The notes below the pieces were generated by a model. It had not been told where the DNA came from, did not search any database, and saw only the letters and a list, made by a program, of their open reading frames with translations. A stretch of 64,000 nt of DNA, taken from NCBI RefSeq assembly GCF_003987435.1, contig NZ_PIQG01000001.1, positions 744,001 through 808,000 on the forward strand, in the 5' to 3' direction. The translations under genes and the position numbers were made by a program. Shown piece after piece: positions 39,274 to 50,717 of the stretch; positions within the stretch are counted from its first letter, which is position 1; each line of letters opens with the position of its first letter. The stretch comes from Pseudidiomarina taiwanensis. Lineage in GTDB: Bacteria > Pseudomonadota > Gammaproteobacteria > Enterobacterales > Alteromonadaceae.

Positions 39274-40146
39274 ATGACCGAATCTAACGGGTATGCACCA
39301 CCACGAATTATTCTTGCCTCTAGCTTGGTGCTAGCGGCTGAGTTGTGCTTTGCTGGAGTAAGTGCATTGGTGAAGTATTTGAGTACCGATGTGGCTGCTG
39401 AACAGCTGGTGTTTTTTCGCAGTTTGATGGCATTTATCATCTTATTACCTTGGCTTTGGCGCAAAGGTTTCTCGGCTTTTCGCACCAGCGCTTGGCGCTT
39501 TCATCTAACCCGTGGCCTAGCCGGCGTTGCTGCGATGTATTTGTTTTTCTATGCGCTCGGTGTACTGCCCCTCGCCCATGCGACGCTTACGCTATTATTA
39601 TCGCCTTTTATTATCCCCATAATTGGCCGCGTCTGGCTCGGTGAGCAAGTTCTTAAACAAACCTGGTTGGCAATTATTGTAGGGTTTGCCGGAGTATTTA
39701 TTTTTCTCAACCCGCTTGGCCAGAACTTATCCCCGGTGCTCCTCGTTGCCTTCATTGCGGCGATCTTGGCCGCCTATACAAAAACCCTGATTCGGCGCAT
39801 GTCACGCACTGAGTCATCAAGTAAAATCGTCTTTTACTTTGCTGCCATCGCGACGTTGGTGTCTGCCATACCTTTGCTTTGGCGCGGTGAAGCCCTTGCA
39901 ACTGAACATCTAGTGGCAGTGATCGCGATGGGCGTACTCGCCGTATCCGGACAGCTGGCGATGACCAAAGCATTTGCTCTCGCACCGGCAGCTCGAGTCG
40001 GTGTGTTCACCTACAGCTCAGTGATTTTCGCCAGCCTTATCGGTTTTTGGATCTGGCATGAGGCCATTACGCTTTATATGATTGTTGGTGCACTCATCAT
40101 TATCATGGCGGGCTATCTTGAGCTTCGCACACGTTCAAATCGATAA
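39274..40146 (+). CDS. DMT family EamA-type transporter
   Basis: 290 aa with ten predicted membrane helices in two EamA halves (about 15-145 and 155-285). Typical pieces: FAGVSALVKYL in helix 1, ARGLAG-like TRGLAGVAAMYLFFYAL and the repeat-half motif LIGFWIWHEAITLYMIVGAL IIIMAG. Probably exports small metabolites, substrate unknown. Monocistronic between the UbiF-like gene (divergent) and miaB. An RhtA-like role cannot be excluded. Confidence 0.85.
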   Translation: MTESNGYAPPRIILASSLVLAAELCFAGVSALVKYLSTDVAAEQLVFFRSLMAFIILLPWLWRKGFSAFRTSAWRFHLTRGLAGVAAMYLFFYALGVLPLAHATLTLLLSPFIIPIIGRVWLGEQVLKQTWLAIIVGFAGVFIFLNPLGQNLSPVLLVAFIAAILAAYTKTLIRRMSRTESSSKIVFYFAAIATLVSAIPLLWRGEALATEHLVAVIAMGVLAVSGQLAMTKAFALAPAARVGVFTYSSVIFASLIGFWIWHEAITLYMIVGALIIIMAGYLELRTRSNR

Positions 40147-40222
40147 TTCAGCGACAAAGTTGGCAGTTAGGGCTGCTTCAAGCTAAAATAACCGCCCTCT
40201 GTAATAACGAGATTAGGAACCA

Positions 40223-41674
40223 ATGAGTAAGAAAATTTATATCAAAACTTGGGGTTGCCAAATGAACGAATATGATTCGTCAAAAATGGCAGATCTACTC
40301 CACGCAACCCATGGTTATGAGCCCGCGGCCGAACCAGAAGAGGCGGATTTGATCTTACTCAATACCTGCTCGATTCGCGAAAAGGCTCAAGAAAAGGTCT
40401 TTCATCAGCTGGGCCGTTGGAAAACCCTAAAAGACAAAAACCCAGACTTAATTATTGGGGTGGGTGGCTGCGTCGCATCACAAGAAGGCGAGCATATTCG
40501 TCAGCGCGCGCCTTATGTCGATTTGGTATTCGGACCACAGACCCTACATCGCTTGCCGGAAATGGTTAAACAAGTCAGCCACGACAAGCAACCTATGGTC
40601 GATATCTCGTTTCCAGAAATTGAAAAATTTGACCGCTTACCTGAACCGCGCGCTGAAGGCCCAACCGCATTCGTTTCAATTATGGAAGGTTGCAGCAAAT
40701 ACTGTACCTTCTGCGTGGTGCCGTATACCCGTGGTGAAGAAGTCTCACGCCCAGTCGATGATGTGTTACTCGAAATAGCGCAACTTGCCGAGCAAGGTGT
40801 GCGTGAAGTGAATCTGCTTGGCCAAAACGTTAACGCCTATCGCGGCGAGCATTTCGATGGTTCAATCTGCCGTTTCGCTGAGTTGTTGCACTTGGTGGCT
40901 GCCATTGATGGCATCGACCGTATTCGCTACACCACCTCGCATCCAGTTGAGTTTACTGACGATATCATCGAAGCCTATGCCACCATCCCTGAGTTGGTGA
41001 ACCATTTGCACCTACCCGTACAGGCTGGCTCAGATCGCATTTTGACCATGATGAAGCGTGGTCACACAGCCCTCGAGTACAAAGCACAAATTCGGAAACT
41101 GCGTAAAATCCGGCCTGATATTGCGATGTCATCAGACTTCATTATCGGTTTCCCAGGCGAAACCGACGAAGACTTTATGGCCACCATGGATTTAATCCAA
41201 GCCATCGACTTTGATCTGAGTTTCAGCTTTATTTACAGCGCCCGCCCAGGCACGCCAGCCGCTGATTTGCCTGATGATGTGAGCGAAGAGACCAAAAAGC
41301 AGCGTCTCCACCTACTGCAACAGCGACTGAATCAGCAAGCACAGAATCATGCCCGCCGCATGCTTGGCACTGAGCAGCGGATTTTGGTCACCGGCCCATC
41401 GAAAAAGAACCCGATGGAACTCACTGGACGGACTGAAAATAACCGCGTGGTGAACTTCGAAGGGCAACCGGACATGATTGGTCAATTCGTTGATGTCACC
41501 ATCACTGACGTCTTTGCGAATTCGCTTCGCGGTGAAGTGGTGCGCACCGAAGACCAAATGGGTCTGCGCGTTGATACCGCCCCAGCCACAATTTTGGCCA
41601 AGCAAAGCGCGCCGCAAGCCGATGCACTCGGGGTAACTAAAGTCACCCCTATGCCAACGAACAACGTAAATTAA
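40223..41674 (+). CDS. miaB: tRNA-2-methylthio-N6-dimethylallyladenosine synthase MiaB
   Basis: 483 aa radical-SAM methylthiotransferase acting on i6A37 of tRNAs. N-terminal MTTase domain with its cluster cysteines ([33 protein letters not shown]), radical SAM motif CSKYCTFC (near 157-164), and C-terminal TRAM domain ending about residue 445. A tail of about 30 residues follows that is not conserved. Opens the miaB-ybeZ-ybeY-corC-lnt operon. Confidence 0.97.
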   Translation: MSKKIYIKTWGCQMNEYDSSKMADLLHATHGYEPAAEPEEADLILLNTCSIREKAQEKVFHQLGRWKTLKDKNPDLIIGVGGCVASQEGEHIRQRAPYVDLVFGPQTLHRLPEMVKQVSHDKQPMVDISFPEIEKFDRLPEPRAEGPTAFVSIMEGCSKYCTFCVVPYTRGEEVSRPVDDVLLEIAQLAEQGVREVNLLGQNVNAYRGEHFDGSICRFAELLHLVAAIDGIDRIRYTTSHPVEFTDDIIEAYATIPELVNHLHLPVQAGSDRILTMMKRGHTALEYKAQIRKLRKIRPDIAMSSDFIIGFPGETDEDFMATMDLIQAIDFDLSFSFIYSARPGTPAADLPDDVSEETKKQRLHLLQQRLNQQAQNHARRMLGTEQRILVTGPSKKNPMELTGRTENNRVVNFEGQPDMIGQFVDVTITDVFANSLRGEVVRTEDQMGLRVDTAPATILAKQSAPQADALGVTKVTPMPTNNVN

Positions 41675-41683
41675 GAGGTTAAT

Positions 41684-42679
41684 TTGAGCCCCGCAGTAAC
41701 CACTTTAGATATTGATTTAGAACCCGCAGACAGTCGTCGCCTCGCTAGCTTAACGGGGCCTTTTGATGCAAATCTCAAGCATATCGAGCGACGCCTCGGG
41801 GTCGAAATTAGTTACAAGCAAAATGCCTTTCGAATTCTTGGCCCCAATCAACCGGCCAACGCAACCGCAAAGATTCTCCGTGACTTATACGTAGAAACGG
41901 CTCCGGTTAAAGGACAAATGAAAGAAATTGAGCCGGATCAAGTTCACTTAGCCATTCAACAGGCGAACGTGCTTGAGCAAGGGCAGGAAGATCCGAGTGA
42001 AGATAAAATCACTCACATCAAGACCAAACGCGGCTTAATCAAACCGCGCAATCCGAATCAAGCACATTATGTTCGCGCGATTCTGAGCCATGATGTGAAT
42101 TTCGGCGTAGGACCAGCTGGAACCGGGAAGACCTATCTTGCCGTTGCCTGTGCAGTGGATGCGTTAGAACGCCAGGAAATTCGGCGTATTTTGCTGACCC
42201 GCCCGGCTGTTGAAGCAGGCGAGAAACTCGGCTTTTTGCCGGGGGACTTAAGTCAAAAGGTCGACCCTTATCTGCGTCCACTTTACGATGCCCTATTCGA
42301 GATGCTCGGCTTTGAACGCGTCGAAAAACTTATCGAACGCAACGTGATCGAAGTTGCGCCGCTTGCATATATGCGGGGTCGAACTCTTAACGACGCGTTT
42401 ATCATTCTCGATGAGAGCCAAAATACCACCTGTGAACAAATGAAAATGTTCCTGACCCGAATCGGCTTTAATTCGCGTGCAGTGATCACCGGGGATATTA
42501 CCCAAGTTGACTTACCACGCGGGCAGAAATCGGGGCTACGACATGTCATCGAAGTGCTTAAAGATATCGAAGATGTAAGCTTTACGTTCTTCCAAGCAGG
42601 CGATGTTGTGCGTCACCCTGTGGTCCAACGGATCGTCCAAGCTTATGATAAATTCGAGCAAAACGATGCTAAGCCTTGA
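41684..42679 (+). CDS. ybeZ: PhoH-like ATPase YbeZ
   Basis: 331 aa. PhoH-family P-loop protein: Walker [21 protein letters not shown] near 138-157, [24 protein letters not shown] and Walker [29 protein letters not shown]. Partner of the YbeY endonuclease in rRNA processing. Starts at TTG 41684 with AGAGG upstream, 9 bp after miaB. The next gene ybeY begins inside its last codons. Confidence 0.94.
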   Translation: MSPAVTTLDIDLEPADSRRLASLTGPFDANLKHIERRLGVEISYKQNAFRILGPNQPANATAKILRDLYVETAPVKGQMKEIEPDQVHLAIQQANVLEQGQEDPSEDKITHIKTKRGLIKPRNPNQAHYVRAILSHDVNFGVGPAGTGKTYLAVACAVDALERQEIRRILLTRPAVEAGEKLGFLPGDLSQKVDPYLRPLYDALFEMLGFERVEKLIERNVIEVAPLAYMRGRTLNDAFIILDESQNTTCEQMKMFLTRIGFNSRAVITGDITQVDLPRGQKSGLRHVIEVLKDIEDVSFTFFQAGDVVRHPVVQRIVQAYDKFEQNDAKP

Positions 42680-43190
42680 TTTGCAGATTGCCGTTGACGA
42701 CGCTAACTTACCCAGCGCTGCTGCGTTCGAACAATGGGTCAACGCCGCTTTAGTCGCTGCGCAACATAGCTCACAAGATAGCAGCGAAACCGAGCTCACG
42801 ATTCGCTTAGTCGATGCCGCCGAAAGCCAAGCATTAAATGCCACTTACCGAGGCAAAGACGCCCCCACCAATGTCCTTTCGTTTCCATTTGATAACGAAG
42901 GGTTGCCGCCAGAATTGAGCCTGCCATTGTTAGGCGATTTGATCATTTGCGTCCCCGTGGTGAACGCAGAAGCTGCCGCTCAAGGTAAACCTGTCACGGC
43001 CCACTGGGCTCATTTAGTCATTCATGGCACCTTGCATTTGTTGGGCTATGACCATATAAAACAAACTGAAGCCGAAGTCATGGAAACGTTAGAGAAAGAC
43101 ATCATGGCAAAGCTGGGGTATCCTGACCCTTATCAGGATGAACTAGACATCGATACTGTGGAGCAAACACAAACTAATGAGCGACGATAA
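42666..43190 (+). CDS. ybeY: Endoribonuclease YbeY
   Basis: 174 aa. Zinc RNase for 16S rRNA 3'-end maturation and ribosome quality control. The metal site [21 protein letters not shown] (three His) lies near 115-130; [11 protein letters not shown] precedes it. ATG 42666 overlaps the end of ybeZ by 14 bp; an upstream start at 42603 is not supported. Slightly longer than E. coli YbeY (155 aa) through an acidic tail. Confidence 0.95.
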   Translation: MLSLDLQIAVDDANLPSAAAFEQWVNAALVAAQHSSQDSSETELTIRLVDAAESQALNATYRGKDAPTNVLSFPFDNEGLPPELSLPLLGDLIICVPVVNAEAAAQGKPVTAHWAHLVIHGTLHLLGYDHIKQTEAEVMETLEKDIMAKLGYPDPYQDELDIDTVEQTQTNERR

Positions 43191-44061
43191 TCCCCACTCT
43201 AGCAACGGTTCTGCGCAGAAAAGTTGGGCCACTAAATTACTCCAACTTTTTACCGGAGAGCCGAATAGCCGTGAAGAATTAGTCGACCTGATTCAAGACG
43301 CCGAAGAACGCGACTTGATCGACAATGACACCAAGGAAATGATCGAAGGTGTGCTTGATGTTGCGGAGCTGAAAGTTCGCGACATCATGGTGCCACGCTC
43401 ACAAATGGTTACCATCGATATCAATCAGTCAGTGGAGTCATTTCTACCGATAGTGATTGAATCGCAACACAGTCGCTACCCGGTCGTCAGCGAAAACAAA
43501 GACCATGTCGATGGCATCCTGCTTGCCAAAGATCTCCTCGCTTATGGTTTCAATATGACCACAGAGCCCTTCTCACTCGAGAAAGTGATGCGCCCTGCAG
43601 TGATCGTGCCCGAAGGTAAACGTGTGGATGTGCTGCTCAAAGAGTTCCGTGAACAACGCTATCACATGGCCGTGGTCGTTGATGAATACGGCGGCATCTC
43701 GGGCTTGGTGACCATCGAAGATATTCTCGAAGAAATTGTCGGCGAAATTGAAGACGAAACCGACACAGATGAGGACAACAAAGCGGATATTCGCCGCATC
43801 AACGCCTCGCGTTTTTCGGTCAAAGCGCTCACCACTATTGAAGATTTTAACGAATACTTTAATACCGAATTTACCGACGAAGAGTATGACACGATTGGCG
43901 GCATGGTTGCCCATGGCTTTGGTCATTTACCCAAAATCGGTGAAGAAGTGCGTTTAGGTGATATCAGCTTTAAAGTAACCGCTGCGGACAAACGTCGCAT
44001 TCAACAACTGCAAGTCACGCTGCATGAAGACAGCGTCGAGACTGCGAGCGACGCAACGTAA
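43177..44061 (+). CDS. corC: CorC/HlyC family transporter-associated CBS protein
   Basis: 294 aa, soluble. Two CBS domains (about 70-190: [20 protein letters not shown] and [20 protein letters not shown]) and a C-terminal CorC/HlyC domain (about 205-285, with [21 protein letters not shown]). In E. coli CorC (YbeX) is linked to magnesium/cobalt efflux and to ribosome maturation because it is cotranscribed with ybeZ and ybeY. Overlaps ybeY by 14 bp. No membrane domain, as in other short CorC proteins. Confidence 0.93.
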   Translation: MSDDNPHSSNGSAQKSWATKLLQLFTGEPNSREELVDLIQDAEERDLIDNDTKEMIEGVLDVAELKVRDIMVPRSQMVTIDINQSVESFLPIVIESQHSRYPVVSENKDHVDGILLAKDLLAYGFNMTTEPFSLEKVMRPAVIVPEGKRVDVLLKEFREQRYHMAVVVDEYGGISGLVTIEDILEEIVGEIEDETDTDEDNKADIRRINASRFSVKALTTIEDFNEYFNTEFTDEEYDTIGGMVAHGFGHLPKIGEEVRLGDISFKVTAADKRRIQQLQVTLHEDSVETASDAT

Positions 44062-44066
44062 CCTCA

Positions 44067-45599
44067 ATGAACCCAACTGTTCCTCGTGCATGGCTTTCGC
44101 GCTTACTTGCCCTGTTGTTGGGGGCCAGCCTGGTTTTCGCGTATGCACCGTTTGGACACAGTTGGCTTACCCTCCCCGTCCTATTAGCGCTGCTGCTCTT
44201 GTTGCAATGGCAACCACTGCAGCAGGCTTGGCAACTTGGCTTTAGCTTTGGCTTAGGCTGGTTTAGTGCCGGGCTCAGTTGGATTTTTGTCAGCATTGAT
44301 ACCTTCGGCGGAATGCCGATATACGCCACCATTGGCGTTCTTGCCTTGCTATTTAGTTATCTCAGTTTATTCCCTGCCACCGCGCTTTGGTTATGGCGCC
44401 GCGCACAAAGCTGGCAAGCAGAGCTCGGGTATTGGAGCTTACCCCTTATCTGGTTATTATTTGAGCAGTTGCGTGGCACACTCCTGACCGGCTTTCCTTG
44501 GCTTCAGCTTGGCTATACACAGACCGATAGTTGGTTATCAAGTTATGCTGCATGGCTTGGTGTCGAGGGGATCACGGCAGTCTTATGGTTGCTGGCATTA
44601 CTGATCCTCAAAGGTTGGCAACAACGCCGACTGCTGCTCGCTGGATTCGCGTTGATTCTCGTTTGTTTGCCGCCAGTACTTGACCTGCTCAAGCCCATCG
44701 AGCGTAACGGCGAGCATGCCAAGATCGCACTTATTCAAGGTAATATTGCACAAGAATTAAAATGGAACCCGGACCAGTATTGGCCCAACTTTACCCGTTA
44801 CCGCAACCTGAGTGTTCCGTACCTCGCTGATCACGACATCGTTATCTGGCCAGAATCAGCGGTCACTATGCCAGAACCCTTTACTGATAATGCCTTGAGT
44901 GAACTTCATCAAGAGTTCGCTGAGAGTCAGACTGCGCTCATCACCGGTATTATTGATATCCAAGCGAATGACTACTTCAACAGTATGATCGTACTCGGCC
45001 AGGATGCGGACGCGGGCGTATTAGAGCCCTATCGGCACGGCCATAGTAACCGCTACAACAAACACCAATTACTCCCTATCGGCGAATTTGTGCCATTTGA
45101 AGACTTACTCCGGCCACTCGCCCCGTTATTTGACTTGCCGATGTCGTCGTTTACCCGCGGCGCCCTGCAACAAGCACCGCTGCGCGCCAGTGGCTTGCAG
45201 TTAACTGCGGCAATTTGTTACGAAATCGCTTTTTCCGAATTAATTCGGCAAAACCTCAGGAGTGCCAGCAACTTTATCGTGACCGTCAGTAACGATACCT
45301 GGTTTGGCGCCTCACATGGCCCCGCCCAGCACCTCCAGATTGCCCGCATGCGGGCAATTGAATTCGGCCGTCCGGTGCTGCGCGCAACCAATAACGGACT
45401 TACGGCAGTTATCGATGAAAATGGCCGAGAGCTTGCCCGGGCAGCACAATTTGAAGTCGCTACCTTGAGTACCAAAGTGCCCATTGTGCAAGGCTTTACC
45501 TGGTATCAGATGACCGGCTCGTGGAGTATTTTTGTGTTACTCCTCACAATCCTCGGGTTTATTGCTTTGAGCGTAGTCAAACGCCACGAAAATCAGTAA
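44067..45599 (+). CDS. lnt: Apolipoprotein N-acyltransferase
   Basis: 510 aa. Final enzyme of lipoprotein maturation. About eight N-terminal membrane helices (to about 215), then a periplasmic nitrilase domain: the catalytic triad Glu in IVIWPESAVTMPEP (near 267), a Lys in the KHQLLPIGEFVPFE segment (near 333), and Cys in AAICYEIAFSE (near 386). Last of the miaB operon; the corC stop is 5 bp upstream. Length agrees with E. coli Lnt (512). Confidence 0.95.
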   Translation: MNPTVPRAWLSRLLALLLGASLVFAYAPFGHSWLTLPVLLALLLLLQWQPLQQAWQLGFSFGLGWFSAGLSWIFVSIDTFGGMPIYATIGVLALLFSYLSLFPATALWLWRRAQSWQAELGYWSLPLIWLLFEQLRGTLLTGFPWLQLGYTQTDSWLSSYAAWLGVEGITAVLWLLALLILKGWQQRRLLLAGFALILVCLPPVLDLLKPIERNGEHAKIALIQGNIAQELKWNPDQYWPNFTRYRNLSVPYLADHDIVIWPESAVTMPEPFTDNALSELHQEFAESQTALITGIIDIQANDYFNSMIVLGQDADAGVLEPYRHGHSNRYNKHQLLPIGEFVPFEDLLRPLAPLFDLPMSSFTRGALQQAPLRASGLQLTAAICYEIAFSELIRQNLRSASNFIVTVSNDTWFGASHGPAQHLQIARMRAIEFGRPVLRATNNGLTAVIDENGRELARAAQFEVATLSTKVPIVQGFTWYQMTGSWSIFVLLLTILGFIALSVVKRHENQ

Positions 45600-45645
45600 A
45601 CTAAACAAAACAATCGTTTTGACCCTAACCTAAGAGAAGATGACC

Positions 45646-45840
45646 ATGGAAAATATCATCGCCGCACTTATTTTCGCAGTGATCACAGCCGCCGGTACCT
45701 TGGGTATCAGCAGCCTTGGTATGGCCGCATTCCACACCGTTGAAGGTGACCGTGATGCGACCCAGCGTGAGCGTTTTGAATACTTATTCTTCGGCGTGGC
45801 AGGCCTCGTTGTGATGCTTCTAGCATGGTATGCCCTGTAA
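45646..45840 (+). CDS. Small two-helix membrane protein
   Basis: 64 aa. Two hydrophobic helices (about 4-24 and 44-63) joined by a charged loop HTVEGDRDATQRERFEYL. Start at ATG 45646 is favoured because AGAGAAG lies 7 bp upstream; ATG 45640 is too near to it. No family was recognised. It lies 46 bp after lnt and 54 bp before leuS on the same strand, so it may belong to the envelope-biogenesis transcript. It could be a helper of lnt or an unrelated small protein. Confidence 0.7.
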   Translation: MENIIAALIFAVITAAGTLGISSLGMAAFHTVEGDRDATQRERFEYLFFGVAGLVVMLLAWYAL

Positions 45841-45894
45841 CCATAAACATACCCTTTAAGCCGTCACATTAACCTAGTCGAGAGCCAAGTAGAG

Positions 45895-48492
45895 ATGTCC
45901 AAATTGTTGTCTGAGCAGTACGATCCAGCTGAAATTGAAGCCAAAGTTCAAGCCCGCTGGGAACGTGACAAAGTATTCGAAGTCACCGAAGATCCAAGCA
46001 AAGAGAAATTCTATTGCTTGAGCATGTTCCCGTATCCAAGTGGCAAGCTCCACATGGGCCACGTGCGTAACTACACGCTCGGTGACGTAGTCTCGCGGTT
46101 TCAACGTTCACAAGGCAAAAATGTGCTGCAGCCGATGGGCTGGGATGCATTTGGACTACCTGCTGAAAATGCGGCAATTCAAAACAAGACTGCGCCAGCA
46201 AAATGGACCTACCAAAATATTGACTACATGCGCCAACAGCTGAAATCCCTTGGTTTTGGCTACGACTGGTCGCGCGAAGTCGCAACCTGTACCCCAGAGT
46301 ATTACCGTTGGGAGCAGTGGTTCTTCACTAAGCTTTACGAGAAAGGCTTAGTCTACAAAAAAAATGCAACGGTTAACTGGGATCCGGTTGATCAAACCGT
46401 ATTGGCCAACGAGCAAGTTATCGATGGCCGTGGTTGGCGCTCTGGCGCGAAAGTTGAGCAAAAAGAGATCCCACAGTGGTTTATCAAGATTACCGCTTAT
46501 GCCGAGGAGTTGCTCAACGACCTTGACCAACTTGAAGGTTGGCCTGAGCAGGTCAAAACCATGCAACGCAACTGGATTGGCCGCTCAGAGGGGGTTGAAA
46601 TTGACTTCTCAGTGGTCGATGACGCGCAACAACTCACCGTATATACCACTCGCCCAGACACGCTGTTTGGGGTGACTTACATGGCGGTTGCTGCGCAACA
46701 TCCATTGGCACAAAAAGCGGCGGCATCAAATCCTGAGCTCGCTGCTTTTATCGACGAACTAAAAAATACCAAAATGGCTGAGGCTGAACTTGCCACAGCT
46801 GAAAAACGCGGTATGGACACCGGCATTCGCGCGGTGCATCCGCTTACTGGTGAGCAGATCCCCATCTGGGTCGCTAACTTTGTCTTGATGGACTACGGTT
46901 CAGGGGCAGTCATGGCTGTTCCTGCCCACGATGAGCGCGATTGGGAATTTGCCACTGCGTATCAGTTGCCAATCAAACCGGTTATCGAACCTGCCAGTGG
47001 CGAGGGTGATATCAGTCAAGCTGCGATCACCGAAAAAGGCACCGTGATTAATTCTGAAGGCTTCAATGGTCTAAGCAGCGCCGCTGCATTTGATGCGATT
47101 GCTGACAAGCTTGCTGAATTAGGGATTGGCCGGCGCCAAGTGAACTATCGCCTTCGTGATTGGGGTGTGTCACGGCAGCGCTATTGGGGTGCGCCTATCC
47201 CCATGCTCAACCTCGCCAATGGCGAGTCGGTGCCGGTGCCTGCGGATCAATTGCCGGTGCAACTACCTGAAGACGTGGTGATGGACGGCAATCAATCCCC
47301 CATAAAAGCCGACCCGCAATGGCGCCAAACGACATACAATGGCGAACCTGCAGAGCATGAAACCGATACCTTCGATACCTTTATGGAATCCTCTTGGTAT
47401 TATGCCCGATACTGCAGCGCCAACTTTGAGCAAGGCATGCTCAATCCAGACCAAGCTAATTATTGGTTGCCCGTCGATCAATATATCGGCGGCATTGAGC
47501 ACGCAATTTTGCATTTGCTCTACTCACGCTTCTTCCACAAATTGTTGCGTGATACCGGCTTAGTCGCCTCAGATGAACCCTTCAAACGCTTGCTCACTCA
47601 AGGCATGGTGTTAGCGGACAGTTATTTCCGCGAAGATGAAAGCGGCAAAATCACCTGGTATTCACCGCTTGAAGTTGAGGTTGAGCGGGATGATAAAGGC
47701 CGTATGAGCCGGGCTATTTTGCGTAGCGATGGTCAGCCAGTCGAATACGGCGGCATGACCAAAATGTCGAAATCGAAAAATAACGGTATCGACCCACAGG
47801 TCATGATTGATAAGTACGGTGCCGACACCGTGCGCTTGTTTATGATGTTTGCAGCACCTCCTGAAGCGACCCTTGAATGGTCAGATTCTGGGGTAGAAGG
47901 TGCGCAACGATTCTTGCGTCGGGTCTATCGTTTAGTCGCTGATTTCGTTGCATACCCAGAGCAGGACTGCGATAGCGACTGGAGCAAACTCACTGATCAG
48001 CAGCAGGATTTGCGCCGGGCAGTGCATCGTACGATTCAAAAAGTGACCGATGATTTTGGTCGTCGGCAACACTTTAATACCGCCATTGCGGCCATTATGG
48101 AGTTGCTCAATAGCTTGCAAAAAGCCAGCTTAGCGACAGCATCCGATCGCGCCGTAATGAAAGAAGCGTTAGATGCCTTAGTGGTTATGTTAGCGCCTGT
48201 CACACCGCATTTGAGTGAAGTTTTGTGGCAAGCACTTGGCCATCAAGACGACATCAACTTTGCGCCGTGGCCAAGTTTTGATGAAGCGGCCTTGGTTGAA
48301 ACGAGTATTTTGATCGTGGTGCAAGTAAACGGCAAGGTTCGGGCAAAAATCACCGTGCCAGCAGATGCCGATGAAGCAACCGTCAAAGCCATTGCCCATC
48401 AAGATGAAAATGTAACCCGCTTCATTGCGGAGAAAACCATTCGTAAAGAAATTTACGTGCCCGGCAAACTCTACAATATTGTGGCAAATTAA
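45895..48492 (+). CDS. leuS: Leucyl-tRNA synthetase
   Basis: 865 aa class I synthetase. HIGH-type motif [20 protein letters not shown] (near 42-61), KMSKS in [15 protein letters not shown] (near 625), a CP1 editing domain (about 225-415, including [13 protein letters not shown] and the [18 protein letters not shown] segment), and a C-terminal anticodon/tail region ending KLYNIVAN. Standard length. The stop shares one base with the lptE start (TAATG). Confidence 0.97.
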   Translation: MSKLLSEQYDPAEIEAKVQARWERDKVFEVTEDPSKEKFYCLSMFPYPSGKLHMGHVRNYTLGDVVSRFQRSQGKNVLQPMGWDAFGLPAENAAIQNKTAPAKWTYQNIDYMRQQLKSLGFGYDWSREVATCTPEYYRWEQWFFTKLYEKGLVYKKNATVNWDPVDQTVLANEQVIDGRGWRSGAKVEQKEIPQWFIKITAYAEELLNDLDQLEGWPEQVKTMQRNWIGRSEGVEIDFSVVDDAQQLTVYTTRPDTLFGVTYMAVAAQHPLAQKAAASNPELAAFIDELKNTKMAEAELATAEKRGMDTGIRAVHPLTGEQIPIWVANFVLMDYGSGAVMAVPAHDERDWEFATAYQLPIKPVIEPASGEGDISQAAITEKGTVINSEGFNGLSSAAAFDAIADKLAELGIGRRQVNYRLRDWGVSRQRYWGAPIPMLNLANGESVPVPADQLPVQLPEDVVMDGNQSPIKADPQWRQTTYNGEPAEHETDTFDTFMESSWYYARYCSANFEQGMLNPDQANYWLPVDQYIGGIEHAILHLLYSRFFHKLLRDTGLVASDEPFKRLLTQGMVLADSYFREDESGKITWYSPLEVEVERDDKGRMSRAILRSDGQPVEYGGMTKMSKSKNNGIDPQVMIDKYGADTVRLFMMFAAPPEATLEWSDSGVEGAQRFLRRVYRLVADFVAYPEQDCDSDWSKLTDQQQDLRRAVHRTIQKVTDDFGRRQHFNTAIAAIMELLNSLQKASLATASDRAVMKEALDALVVMLAPVTPHLSEVLWQALGHQDDINFAPWPSFDEAALVETSILIVVQVNGKVRAKITVPADADEATVKAIAHQDENVTRFIAEKTIRKEIYVPGKLYNIVAN

Positions 48493-48986
48493 TGATGAGA
48501 AACGGCGTCCTTGCAATACTCTTAGTGCTGATGCTACAAGGCTGTGGCTTCCAACTGCGCGGCAGTTATGATTTACCTGCCGCGTTCCAGCAAGTCGCCG
48601 TGACTGCCCCGAAATTTAGTGAATTTGCCGATGTGCTCAAGCTGCAACTCGAGCAAGCTGGGGCGCAACACGCGGGCGCGCAGCCGAGTCTCACCATTGA
48701 CATCGTCAGTGATCGACTCGATCGCCGCACCCTATCTCTCTCGAGTAGCGGTCAGGTCGCTGAGTATGAATTGATTTACACCGTCCAATACCAACTCGAG
48801 CTCAATGGTCAGTTAGGGGAAGTGAATCAAATTGAAGTCTTCCGCGATTATCAAGATGATCCTAACTTCGCCCTCGCCAAAACTCGTGAGCGCGAACTAC
48901 TCGTTGCAGAAATGCGCATGGAAGCCGCGCGTATGCTCTTACAACGTGTCATCCAGCAAGTGTCGCAGACTGCGACTGACGCATAA
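48492..48986 (+). CDS. lptE: LPS-assembly lipoprotein LptE
   Basis: 164 aa. Lipobox LQGC with Cys18 after a signal peptide, followed by the LptE start GFQLRGSYDLPAAFQQVAV. LptE plugs the LptD barrel that inserts LPS in the outer membrane. The rest is poorly conserved as usual. Sits between leuS and holA, the invariant gammaproteobacterial position. Confidence 0.93.
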   Translation: MMRNGVLAILLVLMLQGCGFQLRGSYDLPAAFQQVAVTAPKFSEFADVLKLQLEQAGAQHAGAQPSLTIDIVSDRLDRRTLSLSSSGQVAEYELIYTVQYQLELNGQLGEVNQIEVFRDYQDDPNFALAKTRERELLVAEMRMEAARMLLQRVIQQVSQTATDA

Positions 48987-48997
48987 AGGGGCGTGCC

Positions 48998-50029
48998 GTG
49001 CAGCTTTCCATTGGGCAACTGCAAACACAACTTCAGCAGCAGCCGCTCCCTGCACTGCTCTGCATCTTCGGGGATAGCCCATTACTGGTTGATGATGCCC
49101 TGCAACTGATTCGTGTTGCCGCCAAACAACAAGGGGTAGAAGAACGCCTCGCTTGGCGCCAAGACAAACAGTTTGACTGGCAGCAGCTGAACCACAGTAG
49201 CGATAGTCTATCGCTGTTCTCAAGTAAAAAACTGGTGGAATTAGAGCTCCCTGAGGGTAAGCCTGGACGTGACGGCGGCGAAGCCATCCGCAGCTACGCG
49301 GCGAGTCCCAATCAAGACCAGATACTGGTGTTATACGGCCCCAAACTGCGCCAAGACCAACAAAAAGCCAAGTGGTTTCAGGTCCTAAGTCAAACGGCCT
49401 GGACTGTTCAAGCCAATGCTCCGTACCGCGAACAATTGCCACGTTTTGTGCTCGACCGGGCCAAGCGCTATCAACTTACGCTGGCTGCAGATGCGGCCCA
49501 ATTGATGAGTGATTGGTACGAGGGCAATCTACTTGCATTGGATCAGCAATTACAGAAATTAGCTTTAAGCGACTTAGCCAGCCCGATTGATGCCGCAGCG
49601 ATTCGAGCCAGCGCCGAAGATCAAAGCCAATTCACCGTATTCGCACTCCAAGATGCTATCATCAGCGGTCAGACCGAACTCGCGCTCCGACGGTTACAAC
49701 GGTTGCTCGAAGAAGGCGAAGAAGTCGCGATTATGAGTTGGATGCTACAGCGCGAGTGGCAAACCTTGCGCCAGCTCGAACAACATCTAGCGGCTGGCGG
49801 AAACTTTGCTCAAGCATGTAAAGCACTGCGCATTTGGCCCTCGCAGCAACAACACTATCAAGCGCTGTGGCAACGTTGCCAAAACCAGTTAGGTCAACTG
49901 AACCATTGTCTGGCAGCCCTTGAAACAGCGTATAAGCGCGACGATGGCGGTGATATCCAGGCACTCCTGACACATATTGTCTTGCTCTTTTGTAGCCCGG
50001 AGCGGGTAAAGGATCTGCAATTACCATGA
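48998..50029 (+). CDS. holA: DNA polymerase III delta subunit
   Basis: 343 aa, exactly the E. coli HolA length. Clamp-loader subunit that opens the beta clamp. AAA-type N-terminal domain with LLCIFGDSPLLVDDALQLI, and later LVLYGPKLRQDQQK. Starts at GTG 48998 with AAGGGG upstream. The last codons overlap nadD (ATGA). Confidence 0.93.
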   Translation: MQLSIGQLQTQLQQQPLPALLCIFGDSPLLVDDALQLIRVAAKQQGVEERLAWRQDKQFDWQQLNHSSDSLSLFSSKKLVELELPEGKPGRDGGEAIRSYAASPNQDQILVLYGPKLRQDQQKAKWFQVLSQTAWTVQANAPYREQLPRFVLDRAKRYQLTLAADAAQLMSDWYEGNLLALDQQLQKLALSDLASPIDAAAIRASAEDQSQFTVFALQDAIISGQTELALRRLQRLLEEGEEVAIMSWMLQREWQTLRQLEQHLAAGGNFAQACKALRIWPSQQQHYQALWQRCQNQLGQLNHCLAALETAYKRDDGGDIQALLTHIVLLFCSPERVKDLQLP

Positions 50030-50655
50030 TGCGGGTCATTTTAGGGGGAACCTTCGACCCGATTCATAAGGGCCATGAAGAAGCACTTGCCAGTGCTGCC
50101 CACGAGCTAGGTGCTGAACAGGTAGTGTTACTGCCAAACGGTGTCCCACCCCATCGCCCGCAACCACTGGCTAGTACTGCACAGCGCTTGGCCATGGTTG
50201 AATTAGTGGCCGCGACGCATGCGAATTGGTCAGTTGAGCGCTACGAACTCGAGCAACAGCAACCCTCGTACATGGTCAAAACTCTGCGCGCACTGCGCCA
50301 GCGTTGGCCCAATGACAGCTTGGTGTTGCTTATCGGTGATGACGCCCTCGCAGGTTTAACCAGCTGGTATCAGTGGCAAGATTTACTGACCTATGCACAC
50401 TTAGGTATTTTGCGACGCCCTGACCTCAAGCAACCGCTGCAAGTCGAGCTGGCCGAGTATGTGCAAACTCATCAAGTTGAAGCTGTAACCCAATTGCAGC
50501 AACACAAGGCTGGGTGCATTTATTTCACCGCGAGTACCATTCACCCCATTAGTGCCACAGCAATTCGTGCGAGCGTCGCTTCCCACGCCAGTGCAGACAA
50601 CCTACTTAACCCCGCTGTGCGGGCCTATATCGAACAGCAACAGCTGTATCGATAG
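50026..50655 (+). CDS. nadD: Nicotinate-nucleotide adenylyltransferase
   Basis: 209 aa. Makes deamido-NAD from nicotinate mononucleotide and ATP. Nucleotidyltransferase motif ILGGTFDPIHKGHEEAL (4-20) with T/HxGH (here HKGH), then PNGVPPHRP and a C-terminal ISATAIRASVA corresponding to the ISSTxxR motif. ATG 50026 overlaps holA; a second ATG follows directly. Confidence 0.95.
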   Translation: MMRVILGGTFDPIHKGHEEALASAAHELGAEQVVLLPNGVPPHRPQPLASTAQRLAMVELVAATHANWSVERYELEQQQPSYMVKTLRALRQRWPNDSLVLLIGDDALAGLTSWYQWQDLLTYAHLGILRRPDLKQPLQVELAEYVQTHQVEAVTQLQQHKAGCIYFTASTIHPISATAIRASVASHASADNLLNPAVRAYIEQQQLYR

Positions 50656-50717
50656 CTGATTTTTACGCCACAGTCGTGATAAACTGAGCGCAGTATAGAT
50701 AACGGAGTAAGAAACCT

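Noticed and set aside
45840..45895. Possible T-box or leader peptide before leuS
   Set aside because: The 54-bp gap is too short and shows no leucine-codon run or specifier stem.
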